Position numbers and translations under genes: made by a program. A stretch of DNA of 36,458 nt from a virus, in IMG/VR virus record IMGVR_UViG_3300044615_002187, positions 1-36,458 of that record; one strand, written 5' to 3'. Every line of letters starts with the position of its first letter. The stretch's first letter is position 1. Below the pieces are notes generated by a model. That model had not been told where the DNA came from. It made no database searches and saw only the letters and a program-made list of their open reading frames with translations. This document shows positions 6,974 through 15,513 of the stretch, piece by piece.

Positions 6974-9080
6974 AGTTCGTAATTGGTGTCAACACAAGCA
7001 CCGTGTGTGTACATTCACACGCGGTCTTGTCGCTATTATTGGCCGTATTGGTTCAGGTAAATCAAACCTGCTGGGCGCTATCTGCTGGCTTTTGACCGGC
7101 GAGAATCCAAATGCCGGCGTAAAGGCCGACAACGTATCGCAGCTGTCCCCAGAGGGTGAAGCATCTCACGCCGTCCTCGAGTTTGAGCATGCCGGGCATT
7201 TGGTCGTCGTAACCCGCCACCTGCTTCCCGAGAAAGAGCCGTCTACGCTTGTGGTAGATGGCAACGAGGTAGCCCGCGGCGATAAAGCCGTTACAGCGTA
7301 TATTGAAAAGCTGCTCGGGATTGACAGCAAGTTCTTGTCTCGTTTTGTGATTGTGGCGCAGAACGAGATATTTGCGTTTATTGAGGACGGCGCAACTGAG
7401 GTAGATAAGTTCTTTCAAAAGCTGTTCGGTACGGCCAACGCTGAAAAATGCAATGACCTTATCGGCAAGCAATTGAACAAACTCGTCATTCCGGAAATTG
7501 TTGAAACGTCTGCGCAACTTGCGCCGGCGCTACCTGAAATAGACAAGAATTTGGCGCAGCTAACCGTGGAGATTGACGCGCTTCCTACGGTCGATCAGGT
7601 TCTGGCTACGCAGTTAGAGCAGCAGCGCGTGGCTTCTGACTGGCGTAAACGGCAGGAGTTGAGCCGCGGGTTGGCTGTCGTTGAGACGCAATTGGCGGAT
7701 AATTTAAAAACACAGGCGCAGTTGACCGAGGCCTGCGAGCAATACGCAGACGATATTTCTGCGTTAAAAGAAGCTATCGCTGGTAATGCGGATGCGCACA
7801 CAAATGCGCGTGTTGCTTTGAATCACCTGGCTACCTACAGGCAAATAGCCGCAGCTAGGGCAGTGTCCAAGGCTAGACTGCTTGAGATAGCGAAACTGAT
7901 AGAAGACAACCCGGAACTGGAAGCGCCGACAGAAGAAGAGCGGGCGGCTGTTATAGCAGCAGCATCCGCGGCCGAGGCTGAACTTAAGCGCGCGGAAACG
8001 TTCGTTAAAACATTTGCCGAGCACAAAATCGCAAATTGCCCGACGTGCAATACGCCTGTAGCGGACCTTACCGCGGAGCTTGAACGCGTGCAGCAGGCTA
8101 TTCCAGAGCTTACGGAAAAAATGGAAACAACGCGTAAAACAATGACGCGCGCTATATCCCAGATTTCGCGTAAAACTCAGTGGAGTATTGAAAATCAAAA
8201 ATTGCTATCTGAACAAGCACAGCTAACCGAGTCGCTGAAATCTTTTGGCGATATCTCTGCCCCGGAGCTAGGCGAAGAAGAGCTTGTACAGTTGATAGCC
8301 GACCACGAGGGCTTACAGAACGCGCAAGCCGAGATGGAGCCGATTGCGCAAAAAGCCAGAGAAAAATTGGCCGGAATTACGGGCATTATTAACACGCTAT
8401 TTGTTAACAAGCAAAAAATGCTTGACGACATAAGCGCGTTATCGGTAACCGCATCCGACGCCGACCTTGCCGAGCGCCTGCTGGAATCTTTACGGACACA
8501 GTGCGCACAACGACAGCAAAAAGAAGGCGTCAGAACACAGTTGAAGTTTGAGCGAGAAAAACTGTGCACGCGGATTGATGAGATCAGGGCAAATGAGCAA
8601 AAAGCAACAAAACTACGAGATTGGTCTGTAGTTGCTTCTGCGGCAAAAGATGCTTTAAAGACAGCGCCACGAATCGTAGCCACTCGAAATCTGCAGCGGC
8701 TTGAAATAGCGATAAACGAGTTGCTGCAGATTTTTGGCGTTGATTTCTTCGTTAAAGCGGCTACAGATGATTCGCCTACGTTTATAGCCGAATTCTTTGA
8801 CGGCCGAAAACAGCCGGCAAAGCGGTTGTCATACGGTCAAAAAACGGTGTTGGCGCTAGCGTTTCGTGTGGCTGTTAATGCCATGTTTGCTGAAGAGATT
8901 GGCTTGTTGGCGCTAGATGAGCCGACGGCTTACCTTGACCAGCAGCGAATAAAAGCTCTTGCGCCAGTGCTAGAAAAGCTGCGCGAACTTTCGACTGCTC
9001 GTGGGTTACAATGTCTACTGGTAACACACGAGACCAGCCTGGCTCATTTGTTTGAGTCGGCGGTCGAGCTTGATGCGTGA
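6954..9080 (+). CDS. sbcC: SbcC/Rad50-like SMC ATPase, DNA-end processing subunit (T4 gp46-like)
   Basis: The ATG at 6954 is preferred (GGAG 8 bases upstream, protein begins MQLLRLEVRNW as in the family); the frame extends to 6867 only as overlap with sbcD. Of 708 residues, the Walker A is GRIGSGKS (30-37). Long coiled-coil arms follow, with the zinc hook CPTC at 362-365 at the apex. Then come the signature LSYGQKT, Walker B LLALDEPT (D655, E656) and the H-loop VTHE. The head domains clamp DNA ends and drive the SbcD nuclease, while the zinc hook joins two molecules. All needed motifs are present, so it should be active. Confidence 0.93.
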   Translation: MQLLRLEVRNWCQHKHRVCTFTRGLVAIIGRIGSGKSNLLGAICWLLTGENPNAGVKADNVSQLSPEGEASHAVLEFEHAGHLVVVTRHLLPEKEPSTLVVDGNEVARGDKAVTAYIEKLLGIDSKFLSRFVIVAQNEIFAFIEDGATEVDKFFQKLFGTANAEKCNDLIGKQLNKLVIPEIVETSAQLAPALPEIDKNLAQLTVEIDALPTVDQVLATQLEQQRVASDWRKRQELSRGLAVVETQLADNLKTQAQLTEACEQYADDISALKEAIAGNADAHTNARVALNHLATYRQIAAARAVSKARLLEIAKLIEDNPELEAPTEEERAAVIAAASAAEAELKRAETFVKTFAEHKIANCPTCNTPVADLTAELERVQQAIPELTEKMETTRKTMTRAISQISRKTQWSIENQKLLSEQAQLTESLKSFGDISAPELGEEELVQLIADHEGLQNAQAEMEPIAQKAREKLAGITGIINTLFVNKQKMLDDISALSVTASDADLAERLLESLRTQCAQRQQKEGVRTQLKFEREKLCTRIDEIRANEQKATKLRDWSVVASAAKDALKTAPRIVATRNLQRLEIAINELLQIFGVDFFVKAATDDSPTFIAEFFDGRKQPAKRLSYGQKTVLALAFRVAVNAMFAEEIGLLALDEPTAYLDQQRIKALAPVLEKLRELSTARGLQCLLVTHETSLAHLFESAVELDA

Positions 9081-9086
9081 TGGCGT

Positions 9087-10016
9087 ATGTTTTATCTAGC
9101 CGATGAGACAGCTATTAAATTACACACAGCCCCTGACGGAAACATTTGGTACGCAGCTGGGCTAAATCCGCCTGAAAATTCAAATCAGACACTGGACACG
9201 TTTTTATTGTCCAATCTGGTCAGCAAGCTCAGCACGAATGTCAGGATTCTCGGCGTACCTCAAAACGCAGAGCTGATTACAACGCTGTTTTTGCGAAAAC
9301 GCAGCAAGGAGCTGGCAACGCTTTGTATTGCCGGCCCAAATGTCTGCGAATCGCTTGAAGAGCTGACCGATCCTGTAATAACGCTTTTCCGTATGCGCGA
9401 TGTGGCGCTGCCGCTGTCGTGCGGCGGTTGGCACGAAATGACGCCAGTAGAGTACGCCGTATATGCGTTACTGGCGAGGAAGCAGCGCGGTGGTGACTGG
9501 TTTGACGCCAGTTCTAGGATGTTTTATGAAGCCCATCCGCTGTACAAAATTTTGAATTTTATCCCGGGGTTGTCGCACAAAGCTGCGGCCGACCTGTTGA
9601 CGACCATAATAGATCCGCGATGGTATGTAGATCGGCGCCGGGCGGATAATTCAGTAAAGTTGTTTTTGTATCTGGGTTTAACGCCTAAAACACAACGACG
9701 CGTATCAGATACAAAAACCATTATTAGGCGCGGGCGGGATTTAAGGTGCCATACTGTGTTGAGTTGTTGGAAAACACAGACGCCAGACAATGTTGATTTC
9801 AATGCGCCGGCTAATTTTTTGTGGCGTATTTGGCGTGGAGCTGGCGAGGGGCCCAAGGGTGATCTTCGGGCCTCTCAGGCTTTTGTGCGATATCTGTACG
9901 CAAACTGGATCGATATACTGACAACACGCAGAGGTCCGCGTGACGGATTCTTCATGCTGGATCGTTTCTTCCAAGCTCCGGCAGAGCGTGACGCGTTTAT
10001 CAATCATTTTGCGTGA
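9087..10016 (+). CDS. Unknown protein between SbcC and UvsW-like genes (309 aa)
   Basis: It begins 6 bases after the SbcC stop, within the replication operon. The 309-residue product has no motif I can name. Visible marks are an early FYLADETAIKLHTAPDG segment that may be a beta hairpin, GWHEMTPVEYAVYALLARKQ in the middle, a helical SHKAAADLLTTII, and a basic region (LTPKTQRRVSDTKTIIRRGRD) near two thirds that could bind nucleic acid. No Walker box, zinc site or nuclease triad is evident. Position between a DNA end-processing ATPase and a branch-migration helicase suggests a recombination accessory role (inference). Confidence 0.78.
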   Translation: MFYLADETAIKLHTAPDGNIWYAAGLNPPENSNQTLDTFLLSNLVSKLSTNVRILGVPQNAELITTLFLRKRSKELATLCIAGPNVCESLEELTDPVITLFRMRDVALPLSCGGWHEMTPVEYAVYALLARKQRGGDWFDASSRMFYEAHPLYKILNFIPGLSHKAAADLLTTIIDPRWYVDRRRADNSVKLFLYLGLTPKTQRRVSDTKTIIRRGRDLRCHTVLSCWKTQTPDNVDFNAPANFLWRIWRGAGEGPKGDLRASQAFVRYLYANWIDILTTRRGPRDGFFMLDRFFQAPAERDAFINHFA

Positions 10017-10023
10017 GGGTGTT

Positions 10024-10518
10024 GTGCAGGAAGTCGTCATTCAATTGCGGTTCAATCGCGTGTGCCTGGGAAACGCGAAACGCAAAAAGCGCGGGCAAAC
10101 CGTATTTGGGTTTGACCGCGACCCGGCGAATCGGGTAATGTTCATGCCCGCCGCCTGGCTCAGCGTGATGCGCTATGCGGCAAAGCTGGCAAACAAGCAC
10201 TACTCTGTTGTGCAAAAAATCGATTGGTGCCCGGTCGTCGACGGCCGTCCGCGAAACGATTGGCGCCGAACGATAGTCTCTCAGCACAGCGGCGAAACGC
10301 GAGCGCATTATGCGGTTCATGAGGCGTTCCAGCCCGGCGACACGATTACGTTGTCGGCAGTTCTTCCCGACGAGATCACGCTAGCCGACTTTGAGCGGCT
10401 GCTAGAGATTGTCGGAAAATACAAAGGTTTTTCTCCATTCAACAACGCAACTGAGCATTATGGGACATTTGAAGTCATTTCAATCAGTCCAATCCAAGGA
10501 CACAACGGCGATGGTTGA
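10024..10518 (+). CDS. Unknown small protein preceding the UvsW-like helicase (about 165 aa)
   Basis: The start is taken as GTG 10024, with GAGG about 5 bases upstream. An alternative GTG at 9940 would overlap the previous gene heavily. The product begins VQEVVIQLRFNR and is rich in beta-type segments and basic residues (NAKRKKRGQT). It ends with a segment LLEIVGKYKGFSPFNNATEHYGTFEV that resembles the glycine-rich terminal strand of RAMP-like/ferredoxin-fold nucleic-acid proteins. The resemblance is visual, not tested. It overlaps the next gene by 8 bases, suggesting coupled expression with the helicase. Confidence 0.7.
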   Translation: MQEVVIQLRFNRVCLGNAKRKKRGQTVFGFDRDPANRVMFMPAAWLSVMRYAAKLANKHYSVVQKIDWCPVVDGRPRNDWRRTIVSQHSGETRAHYAVHEAFQPGDTITLSAVLPDEITLADFERLLEIVGKYKGFSPFNNATEHYGTFEVISISPIQGHNGDG

Positions 10519-12046
10519 CGCATGGCAAAAGACTCCGCTGCTTGTCGAGCAGTGTGGCAATGTAATAACTGTATCTCGCGCTGACGGAATGCCTTTTGAA
10601 CTAGAGTTTGTAAATTCGCTTACAAAGGACATGCGGTATCAGCACGTTGAACATATTCACGGCGCCGCGCAGCGAAATCCGATAACTGGTCAGCGGCAGT
10701 ATTTCAAAACTACGGAATACAAGCTGTTTAGATATGAGAACGGCAAGCTTGTGCTGTTAGGCGGTTATCTTGCGCGTATCGCGGCTATGCTGAAAAAACT
10801 CGGCTGCCCGACGAGGCTCCGCGACACATCTCCAGCCCGTAAGCGACCAGGGTGCTATGAAGCTAAATGGGACAATCTTACAGGTCGTATTGAGTTTCGC
10901 GCCCGGCAAGAAGAATGCCTACGTCTAATTTCGCGGGCTCGTTGCGGCATCATTAAGGCTGTAACAGGTTTCGGTAAAACAACCATGATTGGCGCACTGG
11001 CGCTTCTGTTTCCAGATGCAAAGATTCATGTTGTTACCAAATCTGTAGACGTAGCCGAGCGTATTGTTAAATCGTTGAAGCGGTTCATTCCGCGTGTCGG
11101 GTTTGTCGGTGATGGTTCCCGCCAGTGGGAGCGCGTTACAGTGATTACGGCCGGCAGCCTTAGCCACTCCGACGGCGAAGCTGATTTTCTTTTCTGCGAT
11201 GAGGTGCATCAGCTTGCCACTATCAATTTCTCTACGCAGCTGGCGCAAAAATATCGGCATAGTCGCAACTTCGGTCTAAGCGCTACGCCGTACGCGCGCA
11301 TGGACAACGCGCACGCCGTCCTTGAGCCGTTGTTTGGCCCAATGATATTTGAGCTGACCTATCAGGAAGCAGTGACGCTGGGCCTAGTCGTGCCTATTCG
11401 CGTGACCTGGTTGCCAATTCGCATGCCGTTCAATCCTGTCGAACGATATTCGAATCGCGTGGCTAAAAAGCGCTACGGCATTTGGACGAACTTGGCGCGA
11501 AACAGGCAGATAGCCGACGCTGTGCGTAGCTATCCGGATACGCATCAGGTTTTGATCTTGGTCGAGACGATTGAGCATGCTGTGCATCTTGGCCATCTTC
11601 TTCCGGACTACACGCTTGTCTATTCGTTTATGCCGCCGTCTGATTGCGCAGCGTACAAGAAGCGCGGGCTTCTTCCAGCAGACTACAAGCCGCTGAATGA
11701 CTACCAAAAACATCAGTTGCGATCCAATTTTGAATCTGGTACGTTACGCCACGTCATCGCCACAGACGTATGGGCGACAGGAGTTGACTTTGAACAACTT
11801 AATGTTCTTGTGCGCGCTGACGATCGTGATAGCGATATTGTTGACGTGCAGGGCCCAGGGCGAGTTAGTCGCGTTTATGTATCGCCAGAGGGTGTTAAAA
11901 AAGAGTTCGGTGAAGTAATCGATTGCATGGACACCTTTGATTCGACCTTTTACAGGAAGAGCATGGGCCGGCGCAATTCGTACAAACTCTTAGGATGGGA
12001 GCAAAACTGGAATGACGCTCAGCGTAGCTGGAGAGACGCAGAATGA
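10511..12046 (+). CDS. uvsW: UvsW-like superfamily 2 DNA helicase
   Basis: ATG 10511 is chosen because the frame upstream overlaps the previous gene and the helicase-like sequence begins here. The 511-residue protein has Walker A TGFGKTT (about 152-158), DEVH (230-233), SATP (257-260) and a C-terminal motif VI QGPGRVSR (447-454). An N-terminal domain of about 120 residues includes the GQRQYFK segment and precedes the RecA-like core. T4 UvsW is about 500 residues, unwinds D-loops and R-loops and drives branch migration, switching replication from origin mode to recombination mode. The presence of UvsX and SbcCD in the same window supports that role. Confidence 0.85.
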   Translation: MVDAWQKTPLLVEQCGNVITVSRADGMPFELEFVNSLTKDMRYQHVEHIHGAAQRNPITGQRQYFKTTEYKLFRYENGKLVLLGGYLARIAAMLKKLGCPTRLRDTSPARKRPGCYEAKWDNLTGRIEFRARQEECLRLISRARCGIIKAVTGFGKTTMIGALALLFPDAKIHVVTKSVDVAERIVKSLKRFIPRVGFVGDGSRQWERVTVITAGSLSHSDGEADFLFCDEVHQLATINFSTQLAQKYRHSRNFGLSATPYARMDNAHAVLEPLFGPMIFELTYQEAVTLGLVVPIRVTWLPIRMPFNPVERYSNRVAKKRYGIWTNLARNRQIADAVRSYPDTHQVLILVETIEHAVHLGHLLPDYTLVYSFMPPSDCAAYKKRGLLPADYKPLNDYQKHQLRSNFESGTLRHVIATDVWATGVDFEQLNVLVRADDRDSDIVDVQGPGRVSRVYVSPEGVKKEFGEVIDCMDTFDSTFYRKSMGRRNSYKLLGWEQNWNDAQRSWRDAE

Positions 12047-12749
12047 GGTAAATCCTCTACTAGCGCCTGATTGGTATAAGGAGCTTAGCCCGCCGCAGTT
12101 AATGGGCTATATCCGGCACTCGTATATCTGGCGAAGCACCGGCGTAACAAACTTATCCAGCCCCGATCAGGCGCGTAAAAACGTGCGCTGGGATGGCGGC
12201 GAGGATTCGTTTGGCTGTAAGTTTACGCCGGTTTGGCCGCGTATTTTGAAGATGATCAATTCGTATGACGCGGAGCCCGGAATCTGGGTTGCTGCGCACT
12301 TCTCGCCGCTGGCCCTTACAATGCGCGGCGACGGCAATGGGTCGTTTGAAATTAGCGAAATATCTCCGACGAGTCTTTGTAGCAAAACATCGGCAAAGCT
12401 TTATTACGACTTTTGTGATTACTTTCCAAAAGCAATCGCAGAAAGCTGTGATACGGCTATGAGGTCTGTTTTTCTACGCATAAAAAGTCTGTCAAAGCTA
12501 CCGCTGTCTCGTACTGCGCAATACGCTTGCGCTGTATCTGACGAGAGTCATGTTACGGCTTCGCCGCTGTTTCGGCACGCAATTGCGTCCAAGGCAGAAG
12601 CGATAGATGCTGCTGCAAAATATCTGTGGCCCGCTGCGTTCGACTATGAAGCGCAGCAACGCTTGTACGTTACCGTACCGGACTGGTGCCACACTAAAGA
12701 TTTAATGAATGCCGTATTGACAATTAGGACGCATTGGAGGCGCGCATGA
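12012..12749 (+). CDS. Unknown protein between SF2 helicase and replicative helicase (245 aa)
   Basis: The ATG at 12012 has GGGAG about 11 bases upstream and overlaps the helicase gene by 35 bases. The C-terminus overlaps the next start by 4 bases. The product contains several Trp (WYKEL, YIWRSTG, VRWDGG, FTPVWPRI) and ends in a helical basic tail (LTIRTHWRRA). No catalytic motif is visible. Tight linkage on both sides with helicase genes suggests a helicase loader or accessory factor, which is inference by position only. T4 gp59, the loader, is of similar size (about 217 residues), but I see no clear sequence resemblance. Confidence 0.75.
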   Translation: MTLSVAGETQNEVNPLLAPDWYKELSPPQLMGYIRHSYIWRSTGVTNLSSPDQARKNVRWDGGEDSFGCKFTPVWPRILKMINSYDAEPGIWVAAHFSPLALTMRGDGNGSFEISEISPTSLCSKTSAKLYYDFCDYFPKAIAESCDTAMRSVFLRIKSLSKLPLSRTAQYACAVSDESHVTASPLFRHAIASKAEAIDAAAKYLWPAAFDYEAQQRLYVTVPDWCHTKDLMNAVLTIRTHWRRA

Positions 12750-14452
12750 ATTACAAAGCAGACCGGCAACAAATAATCAATGAAAACCCAATAACTGCGC
12801 CCGAAATAGAGGCGATGCTGCGCGAATTCCTTCGGCAGCCGCGGCTCCTTAGCGAAGCTCGTCGGGCTGGTTTACAGCAAGAGCATTTTGCGGCCTCTCA
12901 GAGCGAATTGAAATATTACGCATTGTTTGGCGTAATGTGTCATCTCACTGATGAGTACGGCGCTATTACAAAGTCAATGCTCACGCATCAAATTGCTAGC
13001 ATTGCTGTAGCCAGCAACGGCGCGGGATCGATTATGCCGCTGGCTCCTGAAGACGTCTTGTTTCTCATAGGCGATGACGGACGTCGTGGTTTTATTGACG
13101 AAGCTTTTGATAGCCCGGCCCTTGACGACGAGAAACAACGTGCCGAGCGGTCCTTCTGCGAGAGCATTCTCAAACGCTTCCTCAATTCGCGTTTGATCAA
13201 GGATTCTTTGCAAGGCGCGCTTAATCAGTCTGCGTTAGATTCTGCTCCGGTCAACATGGATCAGTTGCTGGCGGACTATTGTAAAAAATCGCATCGTGTT
13301 CAACATGTCGGCGCTGTTATTGAAAACGCAGCCGCCATGCCCGACTTCGGTACGCCTATCAAGCTGCCTCCGGCGCCAGAACCCACAAATGTTCCGTGGA
13401 TTGACGGATTTATTGGCGGCATACGCCCGGGCGATCTCATTGGCTGCTTGGCGCCATTCGGTGGCGGCAAGACAACCATGTTAATTTCTGCAGCAGTACG
13501 GCTGGCAGAGTTGTATCAACTAACTGACCAGAACAAGCTAGCCGTATATATCGGTTTTGAGGACGCGGCTGACAAAACTATGCCGCTGTGCTGGTCCGCG
13601 GCATCACATATTGAACGCAAATTGTTCTCGCAGCGTGAAACAGACAAATTTTGGGAGCTGTTTTCTACGTCAGCTAGTCTTAAAGATTACGAGCTCAAGC
13701 TTCCTGAAAATCAGGATCCGTCCGTCAAACTCGGCGAACGCGAGCGGTGGTCTATTGCGCAGTCTTGGTACAACAAAAACTTCCTGTACGTCGACTACGG
13801 TTCCGGTAGCGACATGTCTAACCGTAAATTCGGCGGCCCGGAAGAACTGGCCGAAGCGCTCCAGCGTGTATGCGAAGAACGCAAATGTGAAATTGGTTTT
13901 GTGGCTATCGATTATGCAGCCAAGTTGATTGACCGTATGTTGGAAAACGAAAACTTTGCCACGGCAGCTAAATTGCAGGAATCGATGTGGCGTTTTCTAC
14001 GGTTGTTGCCGGATCAACTTCGAAGGCACATTGCAGATCCGTTTGGCGCCACGGTGCTTTTAGCTCATCAGCTGGCGCAGGGTGAAATCAAAAAATATCC
14101 GCCCAGCAAGTACATCCATCATCACGACGCGTCTATGGGCAAGAGTTTTGCAGAGAATTTGCATTCTTGCTTTTGTCTCGGCGTTCGAGATCCGGATTCT
14201 CACGTATCGACTATCAATTGGTCGAAGATTCGCTCTAGTCGTCCGTTGTCATCAACAGGCCTTGTGCGTATTAGTGATGATTGGGTAGATGTTGAGCTAG
14301 TAACCGAAAAATACACCGTGTGCCGCGGGTCCAAGAAAATCCTGTCGAAGGGTGATGTGCGACCGTTTAGCGGTGGTGGCGAGTTTGGTGGCCCGAAACA
14401 AAAACGCGACGCCGCCGACCTCATAGACAATTTTGATGAAAACTTCATCTGA
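12746..14452 (+). CDS. Replicative DNA helicase, DnaB-like RecA-fold ATPase
   Basis: ATG 12746 is preceded by GGAGG, so the upstream GTG-type extension to 12734 is discarded. Residues 1-200 form a helical N-terminal domain resembling the DnaB primase-interacting part. The ATPase core starts with GIRPGDLIGCLAPFGGGKTT (Walker A about 236-244). Walker B is VAIDYAAKL (D389), and VLLAHQL is the following sensor strand. It then carries the segment HDASMGKSFAENLHSCFCLGV in the place of the DnaB H4 region. The length (568) exceeds E. coli DnaB (471). It is followed directly by a primase and a polymerase, as expected for a phage replisome. Confidence 0.88.
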   Translation: MNYKADRQQIINENPITAPEIEAMLREFLRQPRLLSEARRAGLQQEHFAASQSELKYYALFGVMCHLTDEYGAITKSMLTHQIASIAVASNGAGSIMPLAPEDVLFLIGDDGRRGFIDEAFDSPALDDEKQRAERSFCESILKRFLNSRLIKDSLQGALNQSALDSAPVNMDQLLADYCKKSHRVQHVGAVIENAAAMPDFGTPIKLPPAPEPTNVPWIDGFIGGIRPGDLIGCLAPFGGGKTTMLISAAVRLAELYQLTDQNKLAVYIGFEDAADKTMPLCWSAASHIERKLFSQRETDKFWELFSTSASLKDYELKLPENQDPSVKLGERERWSIAQSWYNKNFLYVDYGSGSDMSNRKFGGPEELAEALQRVCEERKCEIGFVAIDYAAKLIDRMLENENFATAAKLQESMWRFLRLLPDQLRRHIADPFGATVLLAHQLAQGEIKKYPPSKYIHHHDASMGKSFAENLHSCFCLGVRDPDSHVSTINWSKIRSSRPLSSTGLVRISDDWVDVELVTEKYTVCRGSKKILSKGDVRPFSGGGEFGGPKQKRDAADLIDNFDENFI

Positions 14453-14460
14453 GGAGAGGT

Positions 14461-15501
14461 ATGTCGGAGCCGTTAAATCCTATTCTGTACAGATTGTTAC
14501 ATCAAAAATTCGGCGAAATTAAAATTGCAAATGAAGGTTGTCACGCTTATTTTCAGCGCATGCATAACCCTTTCAATTCTAGTAGAGCAGTTCTACGGGC
14601 ATCGGCTTGGGGGGAGTATTATTGTGTGCGCTGTCCGTTTTGCAATGACCATAGTCCTCGTTTGTGGATTAATCATCGGTATGCATCTGAAGTAGAAAAT
14701 GGGCGTAGGCAGCTCACGCATCTTGCCGTTTGCTACAACAATCAATGCCTGCGAGAGCCCGGCCGACTGGAGCAGCTCGAGCAGATAATATTTGGCATGG
14801 GCGGGCATTTAAAAGCCCGACCAATGACCATACGGCCGGTCACCAGCACGTTTAAGCCCACAGTGGTAGCGCCGCCGGGCGAGATATTGCCGCTTCGTGA
14901 CCTGCCAAAGACTCACGAGGCGCGGGCGTATATCAAATCCCGCGGCTTTGACCCTGATTGGCTGTCTGACAATTTCCAAGTCGGGCTTTGCGTAACTGCG
15001 GCTGAGCCGAAATTTGAGGTCATGAAAAACCGGCTGTATATCCCGGTGACTTTTCGTAATGACCTTGTCGGTTGGCAGTGCCGCGCCATTGGGCCGTCGA
15101 AGGCCGGTAAATATCTCAACGCGCCAAACATGCACAAATCTGCGTTTTTGTACAACTTCGACAAAGCGGAAAAGCAGCCGTTTGTCGTAGTCGTTGAGGG
15201 CGTGACGAGTGTGTGGCGTCTTGGCGGTGGCGCTGTTTGTTTATTCGGTAAAAGCATGTCAATGACGCAGCAAACTCTTATATCTAGAACATGGGCTGGC
15301 AAGCCTGTGTTTCTATTGCTCGACAACGACGCTAGACCTGAAATGGAGAAAGCCAAAATAGCTCTGACGCAGAGTGGCATGAAGGTCGTAACGATTGAGC
15401 TGCCAGACGCCCGCGATCCGGCTGACTACTCACTCGATGCGATTACCGATCTTTTAATGGATCGAGCCACCGCTGCTGGTGTTATCAACGCAATGATTTG
15501 A
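14461..15501 (+). CDS. DnaG-type DNA primase (zinc ribbon plus TOPRIM)
   Basis: GAGGAGAGG lies directly before the ATG. A zinc-binding region is seen at the N-terminus (CVRCPFC at 55-61, with C91 and C96), fitting the template-recognition ribbon. The TOPRIM fold follows, with FVVVVEG (E246) and LLLDNDA (D288, D290) as metal ligands and RDPADYS behind. The 346 residues are short compared with bacterial DnaG but usual for phage primases. It synthesises RNA primers on the lagging strand together with the helicase encoded 8 bases upstream. Confidence 0.87.
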   Translation: MSEPLNPILYRLLHQKFGEIKIANEGCHAYFQRMHNPFNSSRAVLRASAWGEYYCVRCPFCNDHSPRLWINHRYASEVENGRRQLTHLAVCYNNQCLREPGRLEQLEQIIFGMGGHLKARPMTIRPVTSTFKPTVVAPPGEILPLRDLPKTHEARAYIKSRGFDPDWLSDNFQVGLCVTAAEPKFEVMKNRLYIPVTFRNDLVGWQCRAIGPSKAGKYLNAPNMHKSAFLYNFDKAEKQPFVVVVEGVTSVWRLGGGAVCLFGKSMSMTQQTLISRTWAGKPVFLLLDNDARPEMEKAKIALTQSGMKVVTIELPDARDPADYSLDAITDLLMDRATAAGVINAMI

Positions 15502-15513
15502 GGAGCAAATCAG

